Source of the DNA: Pseudoselenomonas ruminis
GTDB taxonomy: Bacteria; Bacillota; Negativicutes; Selenomonadales; Selenomonadaceae
Assembly: GCF_008271295.1 (NCBI RefSeq)
Contig: NZ_VTOY01000001.1
Coordinates: 124,001 to 188,000 of the forward strand
Direction: 5' to 3'
DNA: 64,000 nt
A program made the translations under genes and the position numbers. The notes beneath the pieces are model-generated. The model had not been told where the DNA came from, made no database searches, and saw nothing but the letters and a program-made list of their open reading frames with translations. The first letter of the stretch is position 1. The number at the start of each line of letters is the position of its first letter. This document shows, in pieces, positions 8,537 through 16,158 of this stretch.

Positions 8537-9787
8537 TTAGTTCCAATGCGTTCCGTCCGCAATGGCGCTTTTGATGCGCTGTTGCAGGTCGCTGAAGCGG
8601 TAGAGGCCGTCGGCATTGGCCGCAAGGCCTTTGAGGCGCAGCGGAACCCGCTCGGGGGGCGCATTGAGGCTCAGCGGGGTGCGGTGACGAAGCTGTGAGG
8701 TATTCGCATAGACAAGGGAGAGGGAGGCGTATTCCTCGCCGTCTGCTCCCTGCCGTTTTTCGATGACGAGCTTGGCGCCGATTGGTGTTTTTTCCTCGAT
8801 GCTATGGGGAAGTTTATACGCCTCGACGTCCAGTGCGGGCAGGACTTCGGCCAGATTGACATCGTGGCCGCCAAGGAAAGTGATTTTCCGCTGGCCATTG
8901 GTAAGCTCTTGCTCCATAACCGTGAGCAGTGGCGCGGCCAGCGCTTTGGCGGCCGTCGGCGTCCCGAACAGCGAATTGATGCCAAGTTCCTTTAGGGCGG
9001 CGGCGTCTTTCCATTCCTGTTCCGTCAGCTGGTGGCCAAAGGCGGCGCGTAAGTCGTTTTCTTCTTCGTAGTATTGCAGTGTTATGGCGTCGCTGGCTGG
9101 TACAAGCGCGCTCCATGGTGTGGTAAGGCCAATGCCGCCGTCTTTTAGCGGGGTGATGGCACCCGTGAACGGAATCGGGCCGTGCTTAGCCGCGTAGGTT
9201 GACCGGTCAAAATCCAATAGTTTCGTTAGTACTTTGCAGGAACGCAGACCGCGTTCCTGCAATTTTTTTTCGAGGCCAGCCGTTTGAAATTCCTGACGCA
9301 CCTGCTGGCGGAATGGTTCACTGTCGGGGAGGTCGGGCAGAAATATCGGGTCGGCTTCGTTTAGCGCCTGATGGTGTTCAATGGTCACGTTGCCCACGGG
9401 CAGCAGACCGGCAGAAAAATAATGAGCCGTTGCAATGGTGCGCTGAAAGGAGTTGGTGTAGAAGCGCACCGCTTGCGGTGCTGGCTGGGCATTGGGCGCA
9501 AGCAGCTGTTCGCGCTCTAACCATTGCCGGAAATACTGCCCCATCAGCACTTCGAGCTCGCCGCCGCGCGGCGAAAGTTCCCCAGGCTTGCACTGCCAGT
9601 TAAACCAGGTATGCGGCGTGAGCTTAGCCAGGGCGGAGTCGCGTCCGGCCAGCGGGGCACGGATGTTATGACGGCTGAGTATCAGCACTTGCTTTAACGG
9701 ATAACTTTTGGCAGCTGCCGCCTGCACGGACGCAGGCAGGAAGCAGAACAGCGTGAGCAAGAGGATAAGCAGATTTTTTTTACGCAT
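8537..9787 (-). CDS. agp: Periplasmic histidine acid phosphatase, glucose-1-phosphatase-like
   Basis: Secreted phosphomonoesterase of the branch 2 histidine phosphatase family, 416 residues with a signal peptide ending near SVQAAAA. The phosphohistidine motif reads LSRHNIRAPLAG, matching the RHNLRAPLA of E. coli Agp rather than the RHGVRAP of AppA phytase. The proton-donor region reads GGHDVNLAEVLPALD, with KTPIGAKLVIEK downstream as in Agp. Agp hydrolyses glucose-1-phosphate and some phytate, so a role in scavenging sugar or inositol phosphates is likely. It is convergent with pbuX (30-base gap) and divergent from the next gene. Confidence 0.85.
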   Translation of the reverse strand: MRKKNLLILLLTLFCFLPASVQAAAAKSYPLKQVLILSRHNIRAPLAGRDSALAKLTPHTWFNWQCKPGELSPRGGELEVLMGQYFRQWLEREQLLAPNAQPAPQAVRFYTNSFQRTIATAHYFSAGLLPVGNVTIEHHQALNEADPIFLPDLPDSEPFRQQVRQEFQTAGLEKKLQERGLRSCKVLTKLLDFDRSTYAAKHGPIPFTGAITPLKDGGIGLTTPWSALVPASDAITLQYYEEENDLRAAFGHQLTEQEWKDAAALKELGINSLFGTPTAAKALAAPLLTVMEQELTNGQRKITFLGGHDVNLAEVLPALDVEAYKLPHSIEEKTPIGAKLVIEKRQGADGEEYASLSLVYANTSQLRHRTPLSLNAPPERVPLRLKGLAANADGLYRFSDLQQRIKSAIADGTHWN

Positions 9788-9827
9788 AAGTATCGGCCTT
9801 TCTGAATCGTAACAGTATATCGTCTAA

Positions 9828-9857
9828 ATTGTAGCATGGATGGAGTGGTTTCTTCAA
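9828..9857 (-). promoter_or_regulatory. Candidate promoter for the agp-like gene
   Basis: Read on the minus strand: TTGAAG, 18-base spacer, TACAAT with an extended TG one base before it. It lies about 40 bases before the ATG. Confidence 0.5.
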
Positions 9858-10002
9858 TTTATCTGTGAACAGGATTTTCGTGGATTATGGCGAAGTAAAA
9901 AGTACATGAGAATATCGGTACAACGGCAGGATTTTATCGAATTATAAGGAACAGCATGTATCATAATCCGTGTAATATTGATGGATGTATGAGGAGTCTG
10001 AA

Positions 10003-10494
10003 ATGGCGATGAAGTGGTTACAGCGTTTTTTACTGTTAGTCGGTGGGAGCGCAGGGGCCGTCCTGCTCGTATCGGTTATGTATTTTCTGTTGTTCATTTT
10101 GGGGAATGCCGATTTTTCCCAGGCGTATCGGAATATCGATAATTATGAAGGCATCACCTTTATCAATACGTACAAACACAAGGCGTATAAGCGAACGTTT
10201 TGGGGGCTGCAGGAGGTCGAGTATCCGGGCGTTTCGCTTGACCGGCATGAACTTGACCAGTCAGATGAGGCCTATGAACTCGTAAAGGAAAAAGAAGGAG
10301 ACGCTGCCTGGATTACCTGCTTCACGACTTCGCCGGATGGCAAGTATGTGTTGTATGCAGAGGCAATTTCCATAAGCAAGGGCGCTTCGACAGATGACGA
10401 CCATATTTATTATCGGGTGCTCAATACGCAGGATGGTTCGGTTACGACTATTTACGATGGTCCTTACAAATGCTTTTGGGCGACCTGGCAGTGA
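10003..10494 (+). CDS. Small single-span membrane protein, unknown function
   Basis: About 163 residues. One hydrophobic segment (roughly residues 8-31) is followed by a soluble, probably extracytoplasmic domain. The segment TSPDGKYVLYAEA resembles a single WD40/TolB-like beta strand unit, but no full repeat array is present. The ATG is chosen because GAGGAG lies 6 bases before it; another in-frame ATG six codons upstream lacks a ribosome site. No family is recognised with confidence. It is followed closely by another membrane protein gene. Confidence 0.7.
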   Translation: MAMKWLQRFLLLVGGSAGAVLLVSVMYFLLFILGNADFSQAYRNIDNYEGITFINTYKHKAYKRTFWGLQEVEYPGVSLDRHELDQSDEAYELVKEKEGDAAWITCFTTSPDGKYVLYAEAISISKGASTDDDHIYYRVLNTQDGSVTTIYDGPYKCFWATWQ

Positions 10495-10543
10495 CGATGG
10501 GGTGTGAAGAAGATTGGCTTAGCTGTTTTGGGAGGTGGGGAGA

Positions 10544-11194
10544 TTGGGGAACAAAAAAAGGTTTTTCCTGGATGTCGTGCTGTTTGTCATGATTACGACA
10601 ATCTTCAAGCGGCATGTTATTTCGGCAGACTATCATGTCTGGGGCGGTTTGGTTTTCGTTGGCTTGACGTTTTGGCACATCTGGCTCAATCGCCAGTGGC
10701 TGCATCGCCTGGCTGGCAAGCAGAAAAAAGCTCTCGACTGGCTAAATATCGTACTGCTTTTCGTTTGGGCGGCCTTGTTGGTTACGGGAATCCTGGCGGC
10801 CAAACAGTTGGGCATCGCGCTTCACGTGCTAAAGCCGTATCATAAATTCCTCGGTGCGTTATCCCTGCTGCTGGTGGCCGCCCACATTGGCTTCCACTGG
10901 CAGTATCTGAAGCAAAACATTTTGCAGGTTGCGGGCGTCTTTCGACGCGTGCCGAAGGGAATTGCCACGGTGGCCCTGGCTGGCATGTTATGCCTTGGCG
11001 GTTATGGTTTTGTGGATTCGGGGTTTGCCAAGTGGATTTCGGCGCCGTTTACGGTGAGTGCCCGTCCGGCAAATCCTGCGGGCAGGCGTCAGCATACGCC
11101 GCAGCCATTCGACTGGACACGGCTCGGCAAAGCCATGGCGGAACTAGCGGGTATGCTCTATTTGGGGGCTTATGTGACAAAGAAAATACGTTAA
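10544..11194 (+). CDS. DUF4405-like four-helix membrane protein
   Basis: About 216 residues with at least four hydrophobic helices. Histidines lie at helix positions typical of haem b-binding DUF4405/cytochrome b561-like proteins: VWGGLVFVGLTFWHIWLNRQ, KPYHKFLGALSLLLVAAHIGFHWQ. These may ligate haem, but no redox partner gene is adjacent. A TTG start 8 bases after GGAGG is preferred; an in-frame GTG three codons earlier overlaps the ribosome site. A soluble loop and final helix (ELAGMLYLGAYV) close the protein. The gene ends at a terminator shared with the convergent lipoprotein gene. Confidence 0.7.
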   Translation: MGNKKRFFLDVVLFVMITTIFKRHVISADYHVWGGLVFVGLTFWHIWLNRQWLHRLAGKQKKALDWLNIVLLFVWAALLVTGILAAKQLGIALHVLKPYHKFLGALSLLLVAAHIGFHWQYLKQNILQVAGVFRRVPKGIATVALAGMLCLGGYGFVDSGFAKWISAPFTVSARPANPAGRRQHTPQPFDWTRLGKAMAELAGMLYLGAYVTKKIR

Positions 11195-11250
11195 AAATGA
11201 CCGGTCAAGTTGACAGTTCCTGTTGTCAATTTGACCGGTCATTTATTTTT
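11195..11250. terminator. Bidirectional terminator built on TGACCGGTCA
   Basis: AAATGACCGGTCAAGTTGACA pairs with the downstream TGTCAATTTGACCGGTCATTT through one wobble, with A-rich and T-rich flanks on opposite sides. It serves the convergent genes on both sides. Each arm contains the self-complementary TGACCGGTCA core. Confidence 0.85.
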
Positions 11251-11259
11251 GCCCAGTGA

Positions 11260-12171
11260 TTACTGCAGGGCTTCTTTTAAAGTGTTCATGTTCTTGCGCA
11301 TCGTCGTGAGGTAGGCGTCCATGGCCGATTCGTTGGCTTCGCCGGTTACGACAGGGTCAAGGGTGTAAATCCTGGCGCCGGTTTCGCGGGCGATGGTCTG
11401 GGCGGCGCTGGGCGAGTACTGCGGCTCGGTGAACAGGACTTTGGCAGTAAGCGGTTTGACCTGCCCGATGACTTCCTGCAGCTCGCTGGGCGTCGGCTCG
11501 GTGCCCGGTTCGCGTTCGATGACCGCGAGGATATGCAGGCCAAATTCCTTGGCAAAGTACGGGAAGGCCTCATGGAACGTCACGATATCTTTATGCGGGA
11601 CGTTGTCGAGGCTTGCGTGCATTTCTTTTTTGAGTGCTTCGAGCTTTTGGATATAGGCATCGGCATTGGCCTGATAGGCGTCGGCATGCTTAGGGTCAGC
11701 GGCTTTTAGCTGCTCGGCAATGTTTTTGACCTGTTCGATGTTCGCGGTAATGCTGAGCCAGACGTGCGGGTTTTCTTCATCGCCGTCTTTTAACAGCTCG
11801 ATTCCCTTCGATGCGTCAATGACTTTGAGATTCTTCTGTTCCTTGATGACTTTGTCGAGGAAGTTTTCCATGCCGGCTCCGTTGGCGATGAGGGCATCGG
11901 CCTTTTCAAGCGTCTTCATGTCCTCAGTCGTCAGCTGATAGTCATGCAGGCAGCCGGTCTGCGGCTTAGTCATATTCGTGACCGTGACGCCGTCAATGCC
12001 CTTGGTGATGTTGATGGCGTCGATGTACATAGGATAAAACGTAGTGACAATATGGAACGTGCCGTCTTTGCCCGTGGCGGATGACGACGATTGATTGCTC
12101 CCCGCGCCACAGCCGGTAAGCATCAGGCAAAAGGCGGCGAGCAGGCAGAGCAATGAAGTTTTGCATTTCAA
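11260..12171 (-). CDS. znuA: Zinc/manganese ABC transporter substrate-binding lipoprotein (ZnuA-like)
   Basis: Binds a transition metal outside the inner membrane and delivers it to an ABC permease. It has 303 residues: a lipoprotein signal with lipobox LTGC, then the cluster A-I metal-binding fold. Candidate ligands are the histidines in GCLHDYQLT, ENPHVWLS and VTFHEAFPYF plus the aspartate in TLDPVV. The His-rich loop common in ZnuA is absent. The start is TTG, 7 bases after AGGAGG. The ATPase and permease genes are not in the window. A Zur-type regulator upstream and a perfect palindrome over the promoter argue for zinc-responsive control; manganese cannot be excluded. Confidence 0.85.
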   Translation of the reverse strand: MKCKTSLLCLLAAFCLMLTGCGAGSNQSSSSATGKDGTFHIVTTFYPMYIDAINITKGIDGVTVTNMTKPQTGCLHDYQLTTEDMKTLEKADALIANGAGMENFLDKVIKEQKNLKVIDASKGIELLKDGDEENPHVWLSITANIEQVKNIAEQLKAADPKHADAYQANADAYIQKLEALKKEMHASLDNVPHKDIVTFHEAFPYFAKEFGLHILAVIEREPGTEPTPSELQEVIGQVKPLTAKVLFTEPQYSPSAAQTIARETGARIYTLDPVVTGEANESAMDAYLTTMRKNMNTLKEALQ

Positions 12172-12195
12172 ATTCAGGACCTCCTAAGGAAATAA

Positions 12196-12226
12196 GTAAA
12201 TAGTAATATTACTATTTACGATTATA
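12196..12226 (-). promoter_or_regulatory. Zur/Fur-type operator and -10 box of the znuA-like gene
   Basis: A perfect 24-base inverted repeat occupies 12196-12219: GTAAATAGTAAT followed by its exact reverse complement. On the minus strand the TATAAT box (12221-12226) directly precedes it, so the palindrome covers the transcription start, an ideal repressor position. The -35 is weak (CTTGTC near 12244-12249) and lies inside the fur terminator. The adjacent Fur-family gene is the obvious candidate regulator. Confidence 0.75.
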
Positions 12227-12237
12227 ACACGAGAAAT

Positions 12238-12282
12238 AAAAAAGACAAGAGTCGTTTGATAATTTTTATCATTGCTCTTGTC
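12238..12282 (-). terminator. Terminator of the Fur-family gene
   Basis: On the minus strand GACAAGAG pairs with CTCTTGTC around an inner TGATAA/TTATCA stem and ends in TTTTTT. It separates the regulator from the znuA-like gene. A TGACCGGTCA palindrome (12285-12294) overlaps the regulator's stop codon. Confidence 0.75.
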
Positions 12283-12291
12283 ATTGACCGG

Positions 12292-12726
12292 TCATTTTTT
12301 ATGAAGTTTTTGCTGGCATTTTTGACAGAGGCCGTAGAACTCGAAGATATGGCCTGTGATGGCAAAACCTTTTTTGGCTGCCTCCTGCTCGTAGGCATCG
12401 GTCATCGGACAGACGTCGATGCATTCGGTGTGGCCGCATTCGGTGCAGACCAGATGATGATGGTGATGTGTAGCGTCGGCAAGCTCGTAGACGTTGCCGG
12501 AGCTGCGGAAGATCTCGTGCACGATGTCAAGTTCTGTCAGCAGAGAGAGGTTGCGGTAAATCGTGTCGAGCGATACGTCGGGCTGCTGTTTGCGGACTTC
12601 TTCGCAAAGCTGCTGGGCGGTGGGAAACGGCGGACAGCTGGCAAAGGCCTGAAGGACGGCCCGGCGCTGTGGTGTTATCTTATAGCCCTTGGCGCGAAGC
12701 AGGTCAAGCGGCGTTTCTTTTGTCAT
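12292..12726 (-). CDS. zur: Fur-family metal-responsive repressor, probably Zur
   Basis: 144 residues with the complete Fur architecture: an N-terminal winged helix (TPQRRAVLQAF and VSLDTIYRNLSLL recognition region), then a dimerisation domain with the histidine run ATHHHHHLVC. Two CxxC pairs (CTECGH and CQKCQ) form the structural zinc site. The family includes Fur, Zur, PerR and Mur. The Zur reading rests on its position beside a zinc-type binding lipoprotein with a palindromic operator, not on residues that decide metal specificity. It is transcribed from its own promoter. Confidence 0.85.
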   Translation of the reverse strand: MTKETPLDLLRAKGYKITPQRRAVLQAFASCPPFPTAQQLCEEVRKQQPDVSLDTIYRNLSLLTELDIVHEIFRSSGNVYELADATHHHHHLVCTECGHTECIDVCPMTDAYEQEAAKKGFAITGHIFEFYGLCQKCQQKLHKK

Positions 12727-12761
12727 AGGATGTCACCTCGGTTGTCATTTCACATAATGTC

Positions 12762-12791
12762 ATTATACCGTCATTGGTTTGATTTTGCCAA
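12762..12791 (-). promoter_or_regulatory. Promoter of the Fur-family gene
   Basis: On the minus strand: TTGGCA, 18-base spacer, TATAAT, about 35 bases before the ATG. Confidence 0.65.
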
Positions 12792-12844
12792 CGGTACGGA
12801 GAAAAAAGCGCGTGATATAATAAAAAGAAAAAGGTAGTGAACAT

Positions 12845-13360
12845 ATGATATATCGTGCTGTTTATCATTCACCGCTAGGTGAAATGTATATGGTTAGTGA
12901 TGGAAAAAATTTGATGGCGCTTGATTTTGTGGAGGTTGTGCCTGAAAGACCGCTCGGGGAGCAGGCGGAAAAACTTGATGCGTCTTTGCCTGTCTTTGCC
13001 ACGGTGCGGCAATGGCTTGACAGCTATTTTCAAGGAGGGCGTCCGGATTTTTTGCCGCCACTTAGTCTGGAGGGGACTCCTTTTAGGCGGGCAGTCTGGG
13101 ATATTATGCGCCGGATTCCCTATGGAATGACGGTGAGTTATGGGAAGATTGCGGCAGATGTTGCCGATATTTTAGGAAAAAGACGCATGTCGGCACAGGC
13201 CGTAGGCGGTGCGGTGGGACATAATCCCATTGCCATCATTGTGCCCTGTCATCGCGTGGTGGGAAGTGATGGCAGTCTTACTGGTTATGCGGGCGGCTTG
13301 TGGCGCAAAAAATATTTGTTGGAGTTAGAGGGGATTCATGGCGGGCAGCTGGCAAGATAA
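12845..13360 (+). CDS. ogt: Methylated-DNA--protein-cysteine S-methyltransferase
   Basis: Suicide repair enzyme that removes alkyl groups from O6-alkylguanine in DNA. It has 171 residues, standard for Ogt. The active-site motif is IIVPCHRVVGSDG with the acceptor at Cys135, preceded by the helix-turn-helix region PYGMTVSYGKIA and followed by LTGYAGGLWRKKYLLELE. An AAGGT ribosome site precedes the ATG, and a TATAAT box at 12816-12821 is a plausible -10 though its -35 is poor. No neighbour shows a repair link. Confidence 0.93.
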   Translation: MIYRAVYHSPLGEMYMVSDGKNLMALDFVEVVPERPLGEQAEKLDASLPVFATVRQWLDSYFQGGRPDFLPPLSLEGTPFRRAVWDIMRRIPYGMTVSYGKIAADVADILGKRRMSAQAVGGAVGHNPIAIIVPCHRVVGSDGSLTGYAGGLWRKKYLLELEGIHGGQLAR

Positions 13361-13446
13361 TCCGTTGGCAGTTAAGGGAGGAACTGCTTTTGCTCGTGGC
13401 GAATCTATGAGGTGGTAGAAGGATTAGCGGGAAAGGAGCAGAAAAA

Positions 13447-13869
13447 ATGGAGCGCAAACTTTTGGATGACACGAATATATTGGTGCGGTTGGACCCGGAT
13501 GATGAGATTTGTGCGGCGCTTATGCAGGTGGCAAGTGAGGAACATATTGAGCTTGCCAAGGTGCAGGGACTTGGCGCTGTGAAGCGCGTCGTCATGGGTG
13601 TGTATAATGTCACGACACAGCAGTACAAAGCCAACACCGTGGAAGGTGTTTTTGAAATGCTGTCGCTTACGGGAACGCTCGATACGATGAACGAAGCGCC
13701 ATACAGCCACCTGCATATCGTCATTGGCGATGAGCAGGGCCATGCCTATGGCGGCCATCTCAATGAGGCGGTCGTAAGTGCGACGGCCGAAATCGTAATC
13801 ACGAAACTGCCGGGGAAGATAGACCGGGAAAAGAGTGCTGAGACAGGGCTTAATGTCTGGAAATTTTGA
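13447..13869 (+). CDS. PPC/DUF296-domain protein
   Basis: 140 residues forming one PPC (plant and prokaryote conserved, DUF296) domain. Landmarks are the N-terminal LVRLDPDDEICAALMQVA, the core LGAVKRVVMGVYN, and the histidine-containing SHLHIVIGDEQGHAYGGHL, which may bind metal. In plants the domain accompanies AT-hook DNA-binding proteins; the function of stand-alone bacterial forms is unsettled, and no AT-hook is present here. A good AAAGGAG ribosome site precedes the ATG. Confidence 0.85.
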   Translation: MERKLLDDTNILVRLDPDDEICAALMQVASEEHIELAKVQGLGAVKRVVMGVYNVTTQQYKANTVEGVFEMLSLTGTLDTMNEAPYSHLHIVIGDEQGHAYGGHLNEAVVSATAEIVITKLPGKIDREKSAETGLNVWKF

Positions 13870-13909
13870 GCCGAGGTAAAACGATTGGTTGAGAAAGGAA
13901 GAGAAAAGG

Positions 13910-14641
13910 ATGAATAGGATCAGGAAAACTTTATGGATGGCGGCTGTTTGTCTGGCGGTGGTCTTTTCGGTGGGAAGTGTATTTGCCGGACGGCTTGAGG
14001 CAAGTTCGGCGTCGCCGGAATGGGTGAAGAACCTCCCTGCGGCCAAACAGGCCAGCCAACTGTTCGTGGTGGCTGGCGTCGGCAAGACTACGGCCTGGGT
14101 TTCGCTTCATGAAAAGGATGCCAACGGAACGTGGCAGCAGGTTATGACCACTCCGGGCTTTATCGGCAAAAAGGGGCTTGGCAAAACCCAGGAAGGCGAT
14201 GCCAAGACGCCGGTGGGAACATTCCATTTTACGAAAGCCTTTGGCATTGCCCCCGACCCGGGCAGTGTCATGCCCTATACCCAGGTGGATAAAAATATGT
14301 ACTGGTCCGGGGATGTGCGTCCTGGCATGAAATACAATGAGATGGTAGACATCCGGAAATACCCGCGGCTTGACAAAGCCGCCAGTGAACATATCATCGA
14401 TTATACGGTTCACTATGTGTATTGCCTCAATATCAGCTATAACGAAGCGGGCATCGCTGGCAAGGGCTCAGCCATTTTCCTGCACTGCATTGGACCGAAT
14501 AAGCCCTATACGGGTGGCTGCGTGGCCATTCCGCAGGACAAGATGCGTTTGGTATTGCAGACGGTGCGGCCGGAGTGCGTGGTGGTGATTGACTCCCTGC
14601 AAAATCTCTCACCGGCAACGGCTGCAGATTGGGGGATATGA
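13910..14641 (+). CDS. Exported L,D-transpeptidase (YkuD domain)
   Basis: About 243 residues: a signal peptide (MNRIRKTLW..., hydrophobic core, cleavage near VFAGRLEA) and a YkuD catalytic domain. Catalytic elements are the histidine in IFLHCIGPN and the nucleophile Cys204 in YTGGCVAIP. Such enzymes make 3-3 cross-links in peptidoglycan or attach outer-membrane proteins to it; this subgroup is often annotated as murein L,D-transpeptidase catalytic domain. A TTG seven codons upstream is in frame, but AAGGAAGAG lies at good spacing from this ATG. The stop overlaps the next gene's start (ATGA), so the two are translationally coupled. Confidence 0.85.
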   Translation: MNRIRKTLWMAAVCLAVVFSVGSVFAGRLEASSASPEWVKNLPAAKQASQLFVVAGVGKTTAWVSLHEKDANGTWQQVMTTPGFIGKKGLGKTQEGDAKTPVGTFHFTKAFGIAPDPGSVMPYTQVDKNMYWSGDVRPGMKYNEMVDIRKYPRLDKAASEHIIDYTVHYVYCLNISYNEAGIAGKGSAIFLHCIGPNKPYTGGCVAIPQDKMRLVLQTVRPECVVVIDSLQNLSPATAADWGI

Positions 14642-15597
14642 TGAAGCTTAGGAAAGCGGCTCAGGTTCGAAAGAAACTGCTGGCCGCGGGACTTTTATTG
14701 CTGGTGTTGTTGGGCGGGGCCGGGTACTTAGTCGGCAGCGGTTTTGTGGACTATGCGCTGTGCCGGAAAAATCCAGCCGATGCCACGGCGATACCCGAGG
14801 CGGCTGCTCAAATTGTGGAACCGGGGCTCGATGCACCGGCTAAGCCCACGGCGCCAAGTGAAACCTGGACGATACCTTCCGCGGATGGACTGAAACTTAC
14901 GGCTACGCATTTTTCGCCGCCCAAGCCTGGCAGCCGCTGGGTGATTCTGGTACATGGCTACGGCCGCAATCAAAGCTTTGTCTGGGACTATGCGGCCGAA
15001 TACGTAAAGCGCGGCTATCATGTTGTGACGCCGGATTTGCGGGCGGCAGGTCTAAGCGAAGGAAAATACTTTACCATGGGCGTAAAGGAAAGCGACGATG
15101 TCGTCCACTGGGCCAGGGAAATCGCAACGCGCGACGAGAAGGCACAAATTGTGCTGCATGGTATTTCTATGGGGGCGGCTACGGTGATGATGGCCACGGC
15201 GAAACATCCGCCGCAGGTGGTGGCTGCCATCGAGGACTGCGGCTATACGAGTGCCTACGATATGTTTACTGTACAGCTAAAAAAATTATTTGGCCTGCCG
15301 CAGTTCCCCGTGATGAATTGCGTCGATGTGGTCAGCCGGATGAAAAACGGTGCGGCCATTTCGGAGGCGGCGCCGTTGCGCAGCGTTGCCCGCACCGAGG
15401 TGCCGATGCTGTTTATTCATGGCGATGCGGACAAATTGGTACCGGCCAGCATGATGGAGGAACTGTACGAAGCCTCAGCGGCACCCGCCAAGAAAAAACT
15501 GGTGGTAACAGGAGCCGGGCATGCCGATGCGAAAAATATGGCTCCGGAGGAATATTATCAAGCCGTGTTTGACTTTTTAGCACCTTATATGGATTGA
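14638..15597 (+). CDS. Membrane-anchored alpha/beta hydrolase (S33-like)
   Basis: About 319 residues. An N-terminal transmembrane anchor (AAGLLLLVLLGGAGYLVG) is followed by an extracytoplasmic alpha/beta-hydrolase fold: oxyanion loop ILVHGYGRNQ, nucleophile Ser177 in HGISMGAAT, acid in FIHGDADKLVP, and histidine in GAGHADAKN. The triad is complete, so it should be active; the substrate (ester or peptide) is unknown. It overlaps the L,D-transpeptidase by four bases, suggesting an envelope role. A close but collapsed paralogue lies at 43.4 kb, sharing the GSGFVDYAL and IVEPGLDAPAKP segments. Confidence 0.85.
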   Translation: MMKLRKAAQVRKKLLAAGLLLLVLLGGAGYLVGSGFVDYALCRKNPADATAIPEAAAQIVEPGLDAPAKPTAPSETWTIPSADGLKLTATHFSPPKPGSRWVILVHGYGRNQSFVWDYAAEYVKRGYHVVTPDLRAAGLSEGKYFTMGVKESDDVVHWAREIATRDEKAQIVLHGISMGAATVMMATAKHPPQVVAAIEDCGYTSAYDMFTVQLKKLFGLPQFPVMNCVDVVSRMKNGAAISEAAPLRSVARTEVPMLFIHGDADKLVPASMMEELYEASAAPAKKKLVVTGAGHADAKNMAPEEYYQAVFDFLAPYMD

Positions 15598-15629
15598 ATT
15601 TGACCGGTCAATTGACCGGTCAAATTTTT
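15597..15629 (+). terminator. Terminator made of two TTGACCGGTCAA units
   Basis: AATTTGACCGGTCAA and TTGACCGGTCAAATT are exact reverse complements and each arm is itself nearly palindromic; a TTTTT tail follows. It starts at the last base of the hydrolase stop codon. Confidence 0.85.
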
Positions 15630-15723
15630 ATCGGCAGCAGGAAATGAAGGAAAAAGCAAGAAATTATATTGGCAAATGATATACTGAGAAAAATGAATCG
15701 TTGTTGCACGACATTGTAGTAGG

Positions 15724-15752
15724 AAAAGCAGGGCTGAATAGGCCCTGCTTTT
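15724..15752 (+). terminator. Hairpin before the Tat-M15 gene, possible attenuator
   Basis: Perfect 11-base stem AAAAGCAGGGC / GCCCTGCTTTT with a 7-base loop, 28 bases before the next ATG. The T tract is short and broken by a G, so it may terminate weakly or shape the leader. Confidence 0.55.
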
Positions 15753-15780
15753 GCTCAATAAGCGAAAGGAAGGGGACGTC

Positions 15781-16134
15781 ATGTTTAAGAAGAAACTATC
15801 CCGCCGTGATTTCTTGAAAGGAGTGGGCGTTGGCCTTGCTGCTTTAAATCTGCCTGCTTTTCCTAATCGCATCGAAGCCGCGCCCAGTCACAGTGGTACT
15901 AATCCATATATCAAATACGTGGATGGCAAGCGGATTTTAGAACCAGCCACGGCCGAAAAATACTTGAAGCGAAAGAAAAATTTCCCGTATAAAATCGATA
16001 AAAAATCCCTTCCGTACCGATTGTTTACGCAATATGGCTTTGAATGGGGCGGGAACTGGTCAGACCGCAAGGACTATCAGCATTTTGAACTGCCGACCTC
16101 CATAACGGAAATACTATATCCGAACAATCGATGA
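15781..16134 (+). CDS. Tat-exported fragment of an M15-type peptidase
   Basis: 117 residues. The N-terminus carries a twin-arginine signal (SRRDFLKGVGVGLAALN, cleavage near IEAAP), implying folded export. The rest resembles only the C-terminal half of M15-family D-Ala-D-Ala carboxypeptidases: TNPYIKYVDGKRI, then YGFEWGGNW and RKDYQHFEL, which carries the last zinc histidine. The upstream SxHxxGxAxD zinc-binding part is missing, so it is probably inactive or needs a partner. It has a good AAGGAAGGGG ribosome site. It may be a decayed gene that still keeps its export signal, or a small wall-binding protein. Confidence 0.65.
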   Translation: MFKKKLSRRDFLKGVGVGLAALNLPAFPNRIEAAPSHSGTNPYIKYVDGKRILEPATAEKYLKRKKNFPYKIDKKSLPYRLFTQYGFEWGGNWSDRKDYQHFELPTSITEILYPNNR

Positions 16135-16158
16135 CATAGCTGGTGAATAGGGGGAAGT

